64,000 nucleotides of DNA from Puccinellia tenuiflora (taxonomy: Eukaryota > Streptophyta > Magnoliopsida > Poales > Poaceae), in assembly GCA_012064385.1 (NCBI GenBank), contig QRDG01000527.1, forward strand, positions 2,817,547-2,881,546, in the 5' to 3' direction. The first letter of the stretch is position 1, and each line of letters opens with the position of its first letter. Shown here in pieces: positions 10,834 to 22,216 of the stretch. Both the position numbers and the translations under genes were made by a program. The notes beneath the pieces are model-generated. The model searched no databases. It saw only the letters and a program-made list of their open reading frames with translations, and was not told the origin of the DNA.

Positions 10834-13800
10834 ATGGACTGGATGTCTGAGTATGAAGGACAGGTAGACTGCGCACAGCGTGCCATTACACTTACTACCC
10901 CGGAGAAGAGGAGGATTAGATACAAGTCTAAACTAAATCTCGGAGAGGCCAAGTTAAATCATCTTAAGGGGGTTAGCATTGAGGATGTACGTATAGTAAG
11001 GGAATACCCGGACGTGTTTCCGGAGGAGTTACCAGGAATGCCACCTGATAGGGATATCGAGTTCATCATCGATCGACTTGATACCAGGAGCAGGACCTAT
11101 AGCCAAGAGGCCTTACAAGATGGATGTTGACGAGTTAAAGCAACTAAAGAAGAAACTCAAGGAATAGTTGGATAAAGGATTTATTCAGCGTAGTTCATCA
11201 CCTTGGGGAGCACCAGTTCTGTGTGTAGAGAAGAAAGACAGGACGCAACGTCTAGTTATGGATTATCGTTCACTTAATGAGGTGACGATAAAGAACAAAT
11301 ACCCACTGCCCAATATCAACGACTTGTTTGACCAGTTGAAGGGAGCTTGTGTATTCTCCAAGATCGATCTTCGATCAGGATATCATCAACTGAAGATTAG
11401 GAAGGAGGATATTCCTAAGACCGCCTTCACCACGAGGTATGGTATATGAGTATACGGTTATGTCATTTGGATTAACCAATGCGCTGGCATATTTTATGAC
11501 CATGATGAACAATGTATTTATGGAGTTCTTGGACAAGTTCGTAGTTGTGTTCATCGATGATATATTGGTATACTCCAAGAACAAAGAGGAGCATGAAGGG
11601 CACTTGCGTCTGATATTGGAGAAGCTTAGAGAGCATAAACTTTATGCCAATTTCAGCAAGTGTGAGTTCTGGCTAAACACTGTGGGATTTTTAGGACACG
11701 TAGTGTCAGCGGATGGCATCGCAGTAGATCCAGCCAAGGTGTCAGCTGTAACCGATTGGGAATCGCCCAAGTCAGCAAAGGATATTCGGAGTTTCCTAGG
11801 ACTTGCAGGATACTATTGGAGATTTATTGAGAACTTCTCCAAGATAGCGAAACCAATGACAGAGTTGATAAAGAAGGAGAAGAAATTTGCTTGGTCTGAC
11901 GAGTGTGAAGCTAGTTTCCAAGAGTTGAAGCAACGCTTGGTGACAACACCAGTTCTATGTCTGTCGGATCTACAGAAGGATTTCCAAGTCTATTGTGACG
12001 CATCCCACCAAGGACTTGGAAATGTGTTGATGCAAGATGGTAGAGTCATATCCTACGCATCGAGGCAGCTCAAAAATCATGAAAGAAACTATCCCACTCA
12101 TGATTTGGAGCTTGTGTCAGTCGTACATGCTCTCAAAACATGGAGACACTACCTCATGGGAAAGCATTGCGAGGTGTTCACATGTCACAAGAGTTTGAAG
12201 TACATCTTCACACAGAAGGAGCTGAACATGAGACAGAGGTGATGGTTGGAGCTGATAAAAGATTATGATATGAATCTCCAATGTCATCCTAGGAAGGCCA
12301 ATGTTGTAGCAGATGCACTAAGCCGTAAGGTGTATGCAAATGGGATTACAACAGGAGAATTACCTCCAGACTTGTGTGAGCAATTTAAGTCTCTCCGACT
12401 AGAGCTAGTGCCAGAAGGATATGTGGCAGCCTTGGAGGTGGAACCAATTCTGATGAACAGAATTAGAAAAGCTCAGAATGGAGATGAAGAGCTAGAGAAA
12501 ATAAAAGGAGACATGAAGGTAGGCAAGGCCGAAGATTTTTATGAAGATGAACAAGGAACTATATGGTTCGGGAATCATATTTGTGTGCCAAAGGATTTAG
12601 AGATTAGGAAGCTTATATTCCAGGAGGCTCATGAATCACCCTATTCCATTCATCCTGGCAACACAAAGATGTGCATGGATCTGAAGGAAAGATTTTGGTG
12701 GTCTAATATGAAGAAGGATATCGCAGAGTATATCGCTAGATCTGATGTGTGTAGCAGAGTGAAGGCTGAACACCAGAAGCCAGCAGGGATGCTACAACCC
12801 TTACCCATACCTGATTGGAAGTGGGACAAGATTGGTATGGATTTTATCACAGGATTACCCAGGACTAAATCAGGCTATGATTCTATTTGGGTGTTAGTCG
12901 ATCATTTGACCAAGGTCGCATATTTCATACCAGTGAAGACCACCTACACCAGCACCAAACTAGCACAACTCTACATGAGTAGGATTGTCAGTTTGCACGG
13001 AGTTCCCAAGGGAATTGTGTCGGATAGAGGAACACAGTTCACTTCTCACTTTTGGCGTCAACTACATGAGTCATTGGGAACTAGATTAGAGTTCAGTACG
13101 GCTTTTCACCCACAGACAGATGGACAGACTGAAAGAGTCAATCAGATACTAGAAGATATGTTGAGAGCTTGTGCTCTAGACTATGGATCAACTTGGGATG
13201 AAAACTTACCTTATGCTGAGTTCTCATGCAACAAAGGATATCAAGCTAGTACGGGAATGTCACCATTCGAGGCACTATATGGTAGGAAGTGTAGAACCCC
13301 ATTACTGTGGAATGGAGTAGGAGAACGTAGTCTCTTCGGGCCTGACATTATCAAGGATGCTGAGGAGAAAGTCAGGCTAATTCGAGATAGACTAAAGATA
13401 GCACAATCAAGGCAGAAGAGATATGCAGATTCGAAGCGTAGAGAGGTCACGTACGAGGTTGGAGATAGAGCGTATCTTCGTGTTTCACCACTACGCGGAG
13501 TTAAGCGTTTTGGCATCAAAGGGAAGCTAGCACCGAGGTTTATTGGACCATACAAGGTTCTGGCATGGAAAGGAGAAGTAGCCTACTAGCTAGAGCTACC
13601 AGAAGTATTGTCCAATGTACACAATGTATTCCATGTGTCTCAGTTGAAGAAATGTCACCAAGAGATGGCGGATACGCCACTGCGAGATACAGTTCCGCTC
13701 GAGGAGGTCCAATTGGAGAGTGATCTCACATATGAGGAGAAGCCGGTCAAGATCCTGGAGACAACAGAAAGAATTACTCGCACCAAGATGATCAAGTTCT

Positions 13801-13925
13801 GCAAAGTCCAGTGGAATCATCACACTGAAGAGGAAGCCACATGGGAGCGAGAAGATGACCTTCGAGAAGACCATCCGATCCTATTTGCTAGCCAATCCGA
13901 TTCTCGAGGACGAGAATCATCTTAA
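10834..13925 (+). pseudogene. pol of element G: RT, RNase H, integrase, chromodomain
   Basis: The open frames read in the order of a Ty3/gypsy polyprotein. The RT start (YPDVFPEELPGMPP) is at about 10995-11045. The RT fingers and palm include IDLRSGYHQLKI, and the catalytic FIDD box is at 11550-11561. RNase H (YCDASHQGLG) is near 12000. The integrase has its N-terminal HPGN zinc-finger region near 12640 and catalytic DFITG, SDRGTQF and TDGQTERVNQ motifs (D, D, E) between 12838 and 13140. A chromodomain-like tail (WNHHTEEEATWERE) is near 13815. Damage: frame changes near 11100 and 11440, in-frame stops at 12240 and 13587, and the first Cys of the integrase zinc finger is Ser (SDVCSRVK). The element cannot make its own enzymes. 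Confidence 0.92.
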
Positions 13926-13936
13926 GGGGGTTAGTC
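13922..13936 (+). other. polypurine tract of element G
   Basis: TTAAGGGGGTTAGTC lies between the pol stop and the 3' LTR. The purine run primes plus-strand DNA in elements of this kind. Confidence 0.7.
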
Positions 13937-15674
13937 TGTAACATCCCAATCTTACATTTGGATGTTATGCATTTAGATCATGTGCATTTCATCATGGCAT
14001 CTTTTTGAAATTTTGCATTTGTTTGAATTGCATCAAAAACCCAAAAGGTTAAATTCAAATCCCTATTTTTGTTTTAAACCAAGACTCATAAAGCTAATTA
14101 TATATGCTTAGAGTCTTGAGTAAAATTACCTCATTTTGGTCAATTACGACGGAGGACAATTTTACAAATTTTTCAAAACTGGTTTGACTCAATTTGGAGT
14201 CAAAAAATCAAAAGTTATGATTAAAACAAATTTCAGAAAAAGGAGAAATATAAAAGATAAAAAACGAACCGGGCGAGCTAGTGGGCCGCAGCCCACTAAC
14301 CGCCGCGCGTGCAGCCAACGGGCCAAGGCCGGCCCATTCCCTATCCCGCACCGGCCCGCCTCGCTCTATACCTTTTTATTTTTCTTTTCCCGCTGACAGG
14401 TGGAATCCACCTGTCAGGACTTCTTCTAGAACGAGCCGGTGTCCGTGTTCTTCACGAGTTCATCCGGCCGGTGCAAAAATCCCATGAATCCATCCCGATT
14501 CGTGCCCCGTTTCGCAAGCAAAAATCGCCTATAAATACCCCACCCCGGCCTCCACCGAAACCCTAATAAAATTCGAGGTTTAACCATCAAACCGAGCTCG
14601 ATTTCGAGCTCGGAAAATCCACCGCCGCCGGCTGCCATTGTTGGAGCTCGGGTGGAGCTCGCCGCCGCCGAACGGAGCAAGGAGGAGAAGGGCTGCGAGG
14701 AGGAGGAGGACCGGAGCGAGGAGCCGCGCTCGAAGCCGTCATCCCCACGGCCGGGGGACCACCGGAGCCGCCGCCGCCATCAACCACCGAGCCGTCCCCG
14801 CCCATCTCCGGTGAGTCGCGCCGCCGTCGCGGACGAACGCGTCCTCGGCCGTCCGATCTCGATCGGGCGGTCAAGATTAGATCTAGCCCGAACCGGTACG
14901 CGCTTGCGTCAGCATGATGTCGTGCTGACGTCAGCCCTAGACTGTCCGCGGAATCTTTTCCGTTTAATTTTGGTTAAAATTTCCAGGAAATCATTAAAAT
15001 TTGTAAAATTCATAGTAAATCATCCGTAAGTCGAAAAATTAAGTTTAATATGCCAAAATTCTTAGAAAAATAAGATCTATCTAGATCTGTGATAAAATTT
15101 AACTTTTAATGAATAATTATTTTCTGTATTTTCGAATCTTGTTAATTGGTGTTTTAGCCATAACTTTTTATCTATAGATCCTACAAGAGTTCTCATTCAT
15201 TCCAATTTCAGAAAATAAAATTTGATAGGTTAAAATTGTTTATCAAATTGATAGGTTAAAATTGCTTTTTATGCAAAGAGCCTTCAAGTCCACCTAGCCC
15301 AAATTGCATGTAGTAGCTAGGTAGACTAGTGTTTTATTAATTCCATGCACACTTGCCGGTACAATTCAAATTGTACTGACCGTATTCGCGAATGGCTGCA
15401 ATTACACTATTGCAGGTACGATATTACGTAGGTCTTGGAGCTACACCCAGGATGTACGCCGGTGGCACAAGTTGAATGGAGCTTCATTGTCGTTTATTTT
15501 CCGTTGTGTGCTTTTATTTCATTAAAGTTATTTTGTGCTTTTCTGGACCATTTCATTGTAATAAAGACGCATTGCGCTCTGTTATTTCATTTGCAATGAG
15601 TGTGCTAGCGAGTCGATCCGGGATTAGCACTATACTCATAGACGAGATCCATATTATTGCATCGAGTCGCTACA
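13937..15674 (+). repeat. 3' LTR of element G (1738 bp, internally deleted)
   Basis: Begins TGTAACATCCC and ends GTCGCTACA. It matches the 5' LTR closely except for a deletion of about 1.1 kb after TTTTTATCTATAG (joined at about 15178) and smaller indels. The TATA box is at 14530-14537. The deletion shows LTR divergence after insertion. Confidence 0.9.
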
Positions 15675-15679
15675 GGGTG
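15675..15679. repeat. right target-site duplication of element G (GGGTG)
   Basis: Partner of 2700-2704. LTR1 text continues immediately after it. Confidence 0.85.
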
Positions 15680-16211
15680 GAGCCCGCCCTGCCCTCTGTG
15701 CGCCGCCTCGGCCCCCCTCGACACCTATGAAATCACAAAACCCCTAAAACGCTCGGGGCGACGATTATTTTCCAGAAACTCCACCCAAAGCCGCTGCCAC
15801 CTCGAAACATAATTCGGGGAGTTCTGAAGCTGATCCCGGCACGCTGCCGGAGGGGAGATCGATCCCGAAGGGCTCTACAACGCCATGCCTTCCACCAGGA
15901 TGATTCGTGAGTAGTTCCACCTTGGACTACGGGTCCATGGCAGTAGCTATATGGTTGTCTCTCTCCCTTGAGCTTCATGTTTATGATCTTGTGAACTACC
16001 CTACATGATCAAGATCGACTATTTGTAATGCTATATGATGTGTTTGTTGCGATCCAATGGATTATGAAGTTATGATCAGATTGTGCATGGTTCTAATATC
16101 TTAATTTATGTTCTTGCATGCTCTCCGATGTATGTAGTTGCTTTGGCCAAGTGATTGCTTATGTCTCCAAGAGGGAGTATTTATGCTAGATAGTTGGTTC
16201 ATGCCCCGAAA
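15680..16211 (+). repeat. LTR1, second part, truncated
   Basis: Continues the LTR interrupted at 2704 (GAGCCCGCCCTGCCCTCTG, the promoter/leader region, then GGACTACGGGTCCATGGCAG). The same text is in LTR2 near 18880. It stops near TTCATGCCCCG and joins directly to the 3' half of an internal region, so the LTR end, PBS and gag were deleted. Confidence 0.8.
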
Positions 16212-16475
16212 AAATTCATCTTTACAGTCTATTCTGTTTTTGACAGATTATGTCCTTAGTTTTGCATTGCTTCTTTTACGGGCAAAGTGAAGTTCTTTTG
16301 AGTTCAAGAGCTTTACTTAGACCTCTGTGACAGTAGCTAATGTTAAAAAAAAATAAGTTCATGATATGTGCTTTGGAACTGAAGGAAGATATCGTTTTTG
16401 TGGACTAACCCCTCTTTCAAGTATCCAGGATCAAGGTGATGAATGAAGATCAAGAAGCGATAAAAGCTTAATCTT

Positions 16476-16556
16476 GGGGAGGCTCCCCATGGACCCTCCT
16501 CTGAAATATTCAAGAAGTCACAAGCGTTTAAGCTTGGGGATGCCCAAGGCATCCCC
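16476..16556 (+). other. twin GGGGATGCC-type hairpins, copy 1
   Basis: GGGGAGGCTCCCC at 16476-16488, and a second hairpin of the form GGGGATGCC/GGCATCCCC at 16536-16556. The second is preceded by AAGCTT, so 16530-16543 equals the 14-base PPT core (AAGCTTGGGGATGC) found before each LTR of the family. Confidence 0.75.
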
Positions 16557-18300
16557 TTCTTCATCAACAATCATCGGTTTTACTCATGGTACTATATTTT
16601 TATTCCTTTACACATTATGTGTTGTTCTTGGAGGTTCAGTTTTTTTTACTTTCAGTTTGTTTGTGTTTTGTTCTCTGGTCTTTGCAATAAATTGGATCCA
16701 TGCATGCTTGTTTGGGAGAAAGACACACTCTGCCTTTTCATAAACACTCATGTTCTTCACTTATATGTGTTGAGTGTTTAGCTTTTGTCATTTTTGCTTC
16801 TAGCTCTTGTTCGGAGCTGTTAGCTTTTGTAGTTAGGAAGTAATGCTCTTGTTTCACCCTTTTAGTTTTGTTTCAAGTAAGTTGATTGGCGTTTGGTTGA
16901 ATGGAAATTATCATGTAGGAAGTGTGAAAAGTGCTGCTTAATCTTGTAGATCATTGTCATGAATCTTTGATACTTGTCAATTGTTTAGAGATATGAAGTA
17001 GATTAATGCTTAAACTTGTGGATTATCTAGTAAGAATAGATTAGTAAAGAAATGTCGCAAAGCTTTAAAATTGTGGTGCTTGTCCTGCTTGGTATCTCTC
17101 AAAGTCTTGATATTCTTTTTGTAAAGAGTTGGTTTGGCTAACAAGGTAGACGGTATGAAGTCTAGTGGTTATGCATAATGTATATCTGTAGTCATTCATT
17201 GAACCAAGTTGATGTTATGTGTTTGCTTGATATCCTGCTAAGCCCAAAAATTCCATACTGAGAGGGAATACTTCTCGTGCATCCAAATCCCTGAGCCAAA
17301 TATCTTTGCCATTTGTGTCTACCATACCTACCTACATGTGGTATTTCCTTGCCACTCCAATTAAAATTTTCATGTGCTATCTTTAAAACTTTAAAAATTC
17401 TCCTTTTTCTGGCTCTGTTTTTAAGCTCATGAGGAAGCAGTAGGAAGCTAGATATAATCTGTGACAAGCAACGCCATTTCCCCCCTCTCACCCGGTGAGG
17501 ATGGATTACGTCCTTACTTGAATTTGCCGAGAGTGGCTTAAGCAAAATATAAATATAACCCACCATTCTCCTCCGCACAGTGCAAACCTGAGAAATCAGT
17601 CAAACATTAGTTAGTGGTGAAACAAAGGAGAACGAGGAGTGACCTCACTCCTCTAAGTACCAGCCCCTCTCAAAAGTCTAAAAGCCTTGCTTGAAATGGG
17701 GGACTAGCTAGTTTCTTTACTGTGAAGTTGTTGACGAAAGCATGCATATCTCAAAACTATTTTACTTCTGTCAAAAAAAAGTCTCTAGCACATGATTAAT
17801 CCCTGCTTCCCTCTGCGAAGGGCCTTTCTTTTACTTTTATGTTGAGTCAGTCTTCCTCTTCCTTCTTTACCCCTCAAGCAATCACTTGGTGTCAACTTTG
17901 GTTCAACTTTTACTTCATGTTATCTTTATGTCTAACCGTGAAAACTTTGTATTGACTTTATCTTGACATAAATATGTTGCAAGTTGAAACTTTTTGCTGA
18001 AAACTTAAATCTTCCTTTGTGTTGGCCAAACTCCTTTGCCAAAATAATATTGCTTTGTGAGATATCAATCATTGTGAAGTGTTATACTTTTAAATCTCCA
18101 AAGTACTCTTTTCTAGTTAATTCTTGCTTAGATGTTGCACCTGGTTAATCATTATTTGTTTCATTCAATGAACCATTGTTTTGGATCAATGTATTCAGTT
18201 CATATGCTTTACATGATTACTTGATCGAGATTGTGTTGGTAGCATGTCACTTCAAAAATTATTCTGTTATCATTTACCTAGTCAAGGACGAGCAGGAATT

Positions 18301-18314
18301 AAGCTTGGGGATGC
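18301..18314 (+). other. PPT before LTR2
   Basis: AAGCTTGGGGATGC directly precedes TGATACG. The same 14 bases precede LTR3 (30753-30766), LTR5 (40207-40220) and, inverted, the element D 3' LTR (23719-23732). Confidence 0.8.
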
Positions 18315-19907
18315 TGATACGTCTCCTACGTATCTATAATTTTTGATGTTCCATGCTTGATTATATATAAGTGACACATGTTTTTATAATGTTTTTATAT
18401 CATTTTGGTATGATTTATGAAACTGGCATATTAACAAGATGCCCAGTGCCAGTTCCTGTTTTCTGCAGTCTTTTTGTTTCGGAAAAGTTGTTCGGGGAAG
18501 TTTCTCGGAATCAGCTGCAAATTTAGAGGAATTATTTCCAAGCAGAAACAAGTCCGGAGCCAGAAGGTCGACTGCAGGGGTGCCACACAGCCACCAGGCG
18601 CCCCCCAGGCATGGCCCAGGGGCTGGCCGCACATGGGCCCCACCTCGTCGCCTCCTTCATCGACTCGAGTTGCCCCTTCGCCTATAAATTCGTCTTCGAC
18701 CCGAAAACCCTAAAGACAAAGACCATTATTTCCAGAACATGTCCGAGGCCGCCGCCATCACCAACCCTACTTCGGGAGGGTGCTGAAGCTCTTCTCGGCA
18801 CCCTCTCGGAGAGGGGAATCGTCACCGGAGGCATCTACACCACCATGCCTGCCTCCGGAGTGATGCGTGAGTAGTCCACCACGGGACTACGGGTCCATAG
18901 CAGTAGCTAGATGGTTGTCTCTCCTCCTTGTACTCCCTTGCTTAGATCTTGTGAGCTGCCTATCATGATCAAGATCATATTATCTGTAACTGCTACATGA
19001 TTGTGTTTGCATGGATCCGATGAATTGTGGAAATCATTACTTTTGTTCATCTATGTGTTATGTTTTATCTATGATCTTGCATGCTCTCCGATGCTAGTGG
19101 ATGCTTTGGCCAAGTAATTGTTAGTGTCTTTAGAGAGGGTATTTATGCTAGATAGTGGGTTCATGCCTCTCTTTGTCTGAGCTCGGGTTGACAGAAACGA
19201 TCCAGACTAGAGATGTGTTGTTGCCACTAGGGAGAAAACAACGGTGTGATTTCCTTGTGTTATTTACATTGCTTACATTATGCACTTTGCTTATTGCAAT
19301 GATATGTTGCTTGCAACTTAATACTTCTGGGTGACATGCTGGATAGCGATCCCGGGGTGGATTATTAGTCATAGACGGAGTTGGATAACGGTCTATGTAT
19401 TTTGACATAATGCCCATATTAGATGAAGCGGTGAACTTTATTGTTTTATGATAGCATTGTTATGCGCCCACAATTCTGTCAATTGCCATGCTGTAATTTG
19501 TTTACCCATCATGTATATCTTTTGGAGAGACACCACTAGTGATTTGTGGACCCCGGTCCTATTTTCCTACATTGTTTACAACCGTTCTAATAGCTTTTCA
19601 TCATCATTTGCTCGCTGGTCATATTTCACACTCATCATATATTACATCTGCACAATTAGTCCTGTGTGTTCGGCAAGCCAGAGATAGTTGACAACCTCTC
19701 GGTTTTGTTGGGGCAAAGTACTTGTTTGTGATTATGTGCAGGTCCGCGTTAATCTACAAGCGCCGGAGTAGATTGACACCTCGCTAAGCCTTCTCCAAGT
19801 CCTACTGGATCTGAGAACCTTTGTTTTGTAATCAAGGGAAACTGCTGCTTTGCTGCATCATACCTTCCTCTTGGGGTTACCCAGCGAACGTGTGATCCAC
19901 GTCATCA
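18315..19907 (+). repeat. LTR2 of the TGATACG family (1593 bp)
   Basis: Starts TGATACGTCTCCTACGTATC and ends GATCCACGTCATCA, giving TGAT..ATCA ends. It has a promoter-like GCCTATAAATTCG near 18680. A PPT lies before it and internal sequence of another copy follows it, so it serves as the 3' LTR of one copy and the 5' LTR of the next. The PBS expected after it has been deleted. Confidence 0.8.
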
Positions 19908-20643
19908 AAGATCAGCAAAAATATTATAAGGAACACCGCTTGTCTCAAAAAGGGAAACAACTTTGGGATTTTCTGAATAAAGTGAACTTGTATGCTGAAA
20001 ATATAAGTTTCCTCTATGATATAAAATGTTATTGTGGGAGGCGCACTCCACACCTCCCTTTCCAATGCCAGGACAATGAAGATGAAATCTTAGCTTCTTA
20101 TGCTAGGGAAAACATTGATTTCTTTGATGTCGAACAAATTGAAGAATTTGTTGCTTTTAAGGTTAGCTGGGCCCCTGATCCGCGTAGACGTTAGCTGGGC
20201 CCCTGATCCGCGTAGACGGTGCCTATGAAATTGCTTCTTTACTTGAGAAGATTGATAATGCTCATTATAAAGCTGAAAACTTTACTATACTTAAATATTG
20301 CTTTGATAATTTCCATGATAATTATTATATTACTGAATATATTAAGAAAGTCTCCGTCCAAAAGGAGAGACCGATGCTTTGCACAAAACCTATGGAGGAT
20401 GAAATTGCTGAAACTGAGATCTCATTAGATGAAGAAGAGGAGGATAATGACGAACAAAAGGAGGAAGAATCGAGTATATACCTATGCCTACCTTCTAATA
20501 AGAGTAACTCTTTAACTCATACATTATTTTATGATTGTTATGATCCTATGGATTCTTTTGAAATATCCCTTTTTGATGAAACTGATAAAAATGAGTTTGC
20601 TATGTCATTTGTGGTACCTTGTGGAAGGAGGGCCACCTTTTAG
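19908..20643 (+). pseudogene. truncated second-ORF remnant of a non-autonomous gypsy-like element
   Basis: Open text starts abruptly after LTR2 (KDQQKYYKEHRLSQKGKQLW), so the 5' part, including gag, is deleted. A perfect 28-bp tandem duplication (20162-20217) shifts the frame. After it, reading continues in other frames to an acidic C-terminal segment (LDEEEEDNDEQKEEESS) and a stop at 20641-20643. The protein is rich in Asp, Glu, Asn and Tyr. It has no RT, integrase or protease motif, and I do not recognise its function. Confidence 0.6.
20162..20217 (+). repeat. 28-bp perfect tandem duplication
   Basis: GTTAGCTGGGCCCCTGATCC..GTAGAC occurs twice head to tail. As 28 is not a multiple of three, it breaks the surrounding reading frame. 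Confidence 0.9.
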
Positions 20644-20830
20644 GCTTAGTAAACAGTAGCTAATGCTAAATAAAGTTTGTGCAATTTGTCTTAGTGTAAC
20701 CCAAGTGAATTTTATTTTATTGGAACTAACCCTCTAATCAGTTTATGAAAAGTTTTGTGCGAAGGGAGTTTTTAGGTTCCACGAGGGAAGATGATGAAAG
20801 AAATTAAAGGATGGACAAAAGCACAAGCTT

Positions 20831-20907
20831 GGGGATGGCCTCATGGCATCCCCTGTACATTCAATAATACTCAAGCGTCTAAGCTTAGGGATGCCCGAGG
20901 CATCCCC
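20831..20907 (+). other. twin GGGGATGCC-type hairpins, copy 2
   Basis: GGGGATGG..CATCCCC at 20831-20853 and AGGGATGCCCGAGGCATCCC at 20887-20906, each preceded by AAGCTT. Spacing is 56 bp, as in the other copies. Confidence 0.75.
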
Positions 20908-22211
20908 TCTTCTTCATCGACAATCATCAGGTCGTCTCAGATGAAACTTGTTTTTATCACTTCACATATTATGTGCTATTCTTCTAGCGTCATGTTATTT
21001 TATTTTCAGTTTGCTTTAGTTTGTTTGCTGGTCATGTACTTTGTTGGATCCTATCTATCTTGTGTGGGAGAGAGACACGCTCTGCTTTTTCATTAGAATA
21101 CTCCTGTGCTTCGCTTATATTTGTTTGAGTATTCTTAGCTCTTGTTTTTCTTATCAGCTCTTGTGCTTCGCTTATATCTTTTTAAGAGCTGTTAGATGTT
21201 GTTATTATACTCTCTTGTGCTTCAATTATATTTTCTTATAGAGTTGTTTATGGTTGCTTGCTTGATTTGTTGGAATGATAAAAATGTCGTGCATGTGGTA
21301 GTGGTGTGATGAAAAATTTGCATAGTCTTGTAGATCTTCATGTTTGAATAACTTGACACTTGATAATTGTTTTGAGATGTTAAGTGAATTAATGTTTAAT
21401 CTTGCTGGCTATTTGAGTTAAGGCTCACTAGTGAAGAACTACCGTTAAAGATTGAATTTATAAACTTTCTTCATACTTGTAAGTTCGATAGTCAAGTATT
21501 TTCATCAAATGAATGTTTGGTTAACAAGGAAGACAGTATAGAGTTTTTGTGTTTATGCTTAATGTATGTTCTATAGTCATTCTTGTTCCAGTTGCTGGTG
21601 CTTATTTGCTTTGATAACCTTTGCTAACCATAAACTCTGTACTGAGCGGGAATGCTGCTCGTGCATCCAAACTCCTTGAGCCAAATATCTTTCCATCAGT
21701 GTCCACCATACCTACCTATACACGGTATTTCGTGTCATTCCAAGTAAATTTGTCATGTGCTGCCTTTAAACCTTTAAAATGCTCCTTTTTGTGCCTCAGT
21801 TTTTAGCTCATGAGGAAGTAGTAGGGAAGTTTGTTATATCCTGTGTCAAACAAGGTCATTTCCCCCCTTTCACCTGGTGAGCATGGATTACGTGCTCACT
21901 TAAATTTGCCGAGAGCTGGCCAAGGGTTCCCCGCATGCAAAAGATAATTACAACATAACATTAATATCTCCTTCACACAGTGCAACATGAGAAATCAGTC
22001 AAACATTGGCTAGTGATAAACAAAGGAGAAAGAGGAATGTTCTCGTTCCTCTATGGGAGCCGCTCTCACAAGTCTAAAGCCTTGCTTGGTATGGGGGACT
22101 AACGGATTTCTTTGCTATAGATTCATTGACGAAAGCATGCATGTCTCAAAATTGTTTTACTTCTGTTTAATAAAAAATTAAAAAACTCTAGCACATGATT
22201 AATCCCTGCTT

Positions 22212-22216
22212 CCCTC
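22212..22216. repeat. left target-site duplication of element D (CCCTC)
   Basis: CCCTC here and at 30260-30264. The host text reads through without a break when element D is removed. Confidence 0.9.

Larger units (their letters stand above)
2705..15674 (+). mobile_element. Ty3/gypsy chromovirus-type element G
   Basis: A full-length but decayed plus-strand element of about 13 kb. It has a 5' LTR, a tRNA-Met PBS, a leader ORF, gag, protease, reverse transcriptase, RNase H, integrase, a chromodomain-like tail, a PPT and a 3' LTR. The target duplication GGGTG flanks it (2700-2704 and 15675-15679), and removing it restores a continuous TGATACG-type LTR. The gag-pol order and the C-terminal chromodomain place it in the plant chromoviruses, probably near the Tekay/Del clade. 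It carries two later insertions and many stops and frameshifts. Confidence 0.93.
16212..18314 (+). mobile_element. 3' internal remnant of a TGATACG-family element
   Basis: Non-coding internal sequence collinear with 37980-40220 of the LTR4-LTR5 element and with the inverse of 23719-25800 of element D. It contains twin hairpins (16476-16488 and 16536-16556) and ends with CGAGCAGGAATTAAGCTTGG GGATGC, the PPT of LTR2. No reading frame longer than chance. Confidence 0.75.
19908..22211 (+). mobile_element. internal region downstream of LTR2, left part
   Basis: Internal sequence of a pol-less element, cut at 22211 by insertion of element D and continuing at 30265. It begins with a coding remnant (19908-20643). 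Then come non-coding sequence with twin hairpins at 20831-20853 and 20887-20907 and the family's conserved 3' non-coding stretch. Confidence 0.75.
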
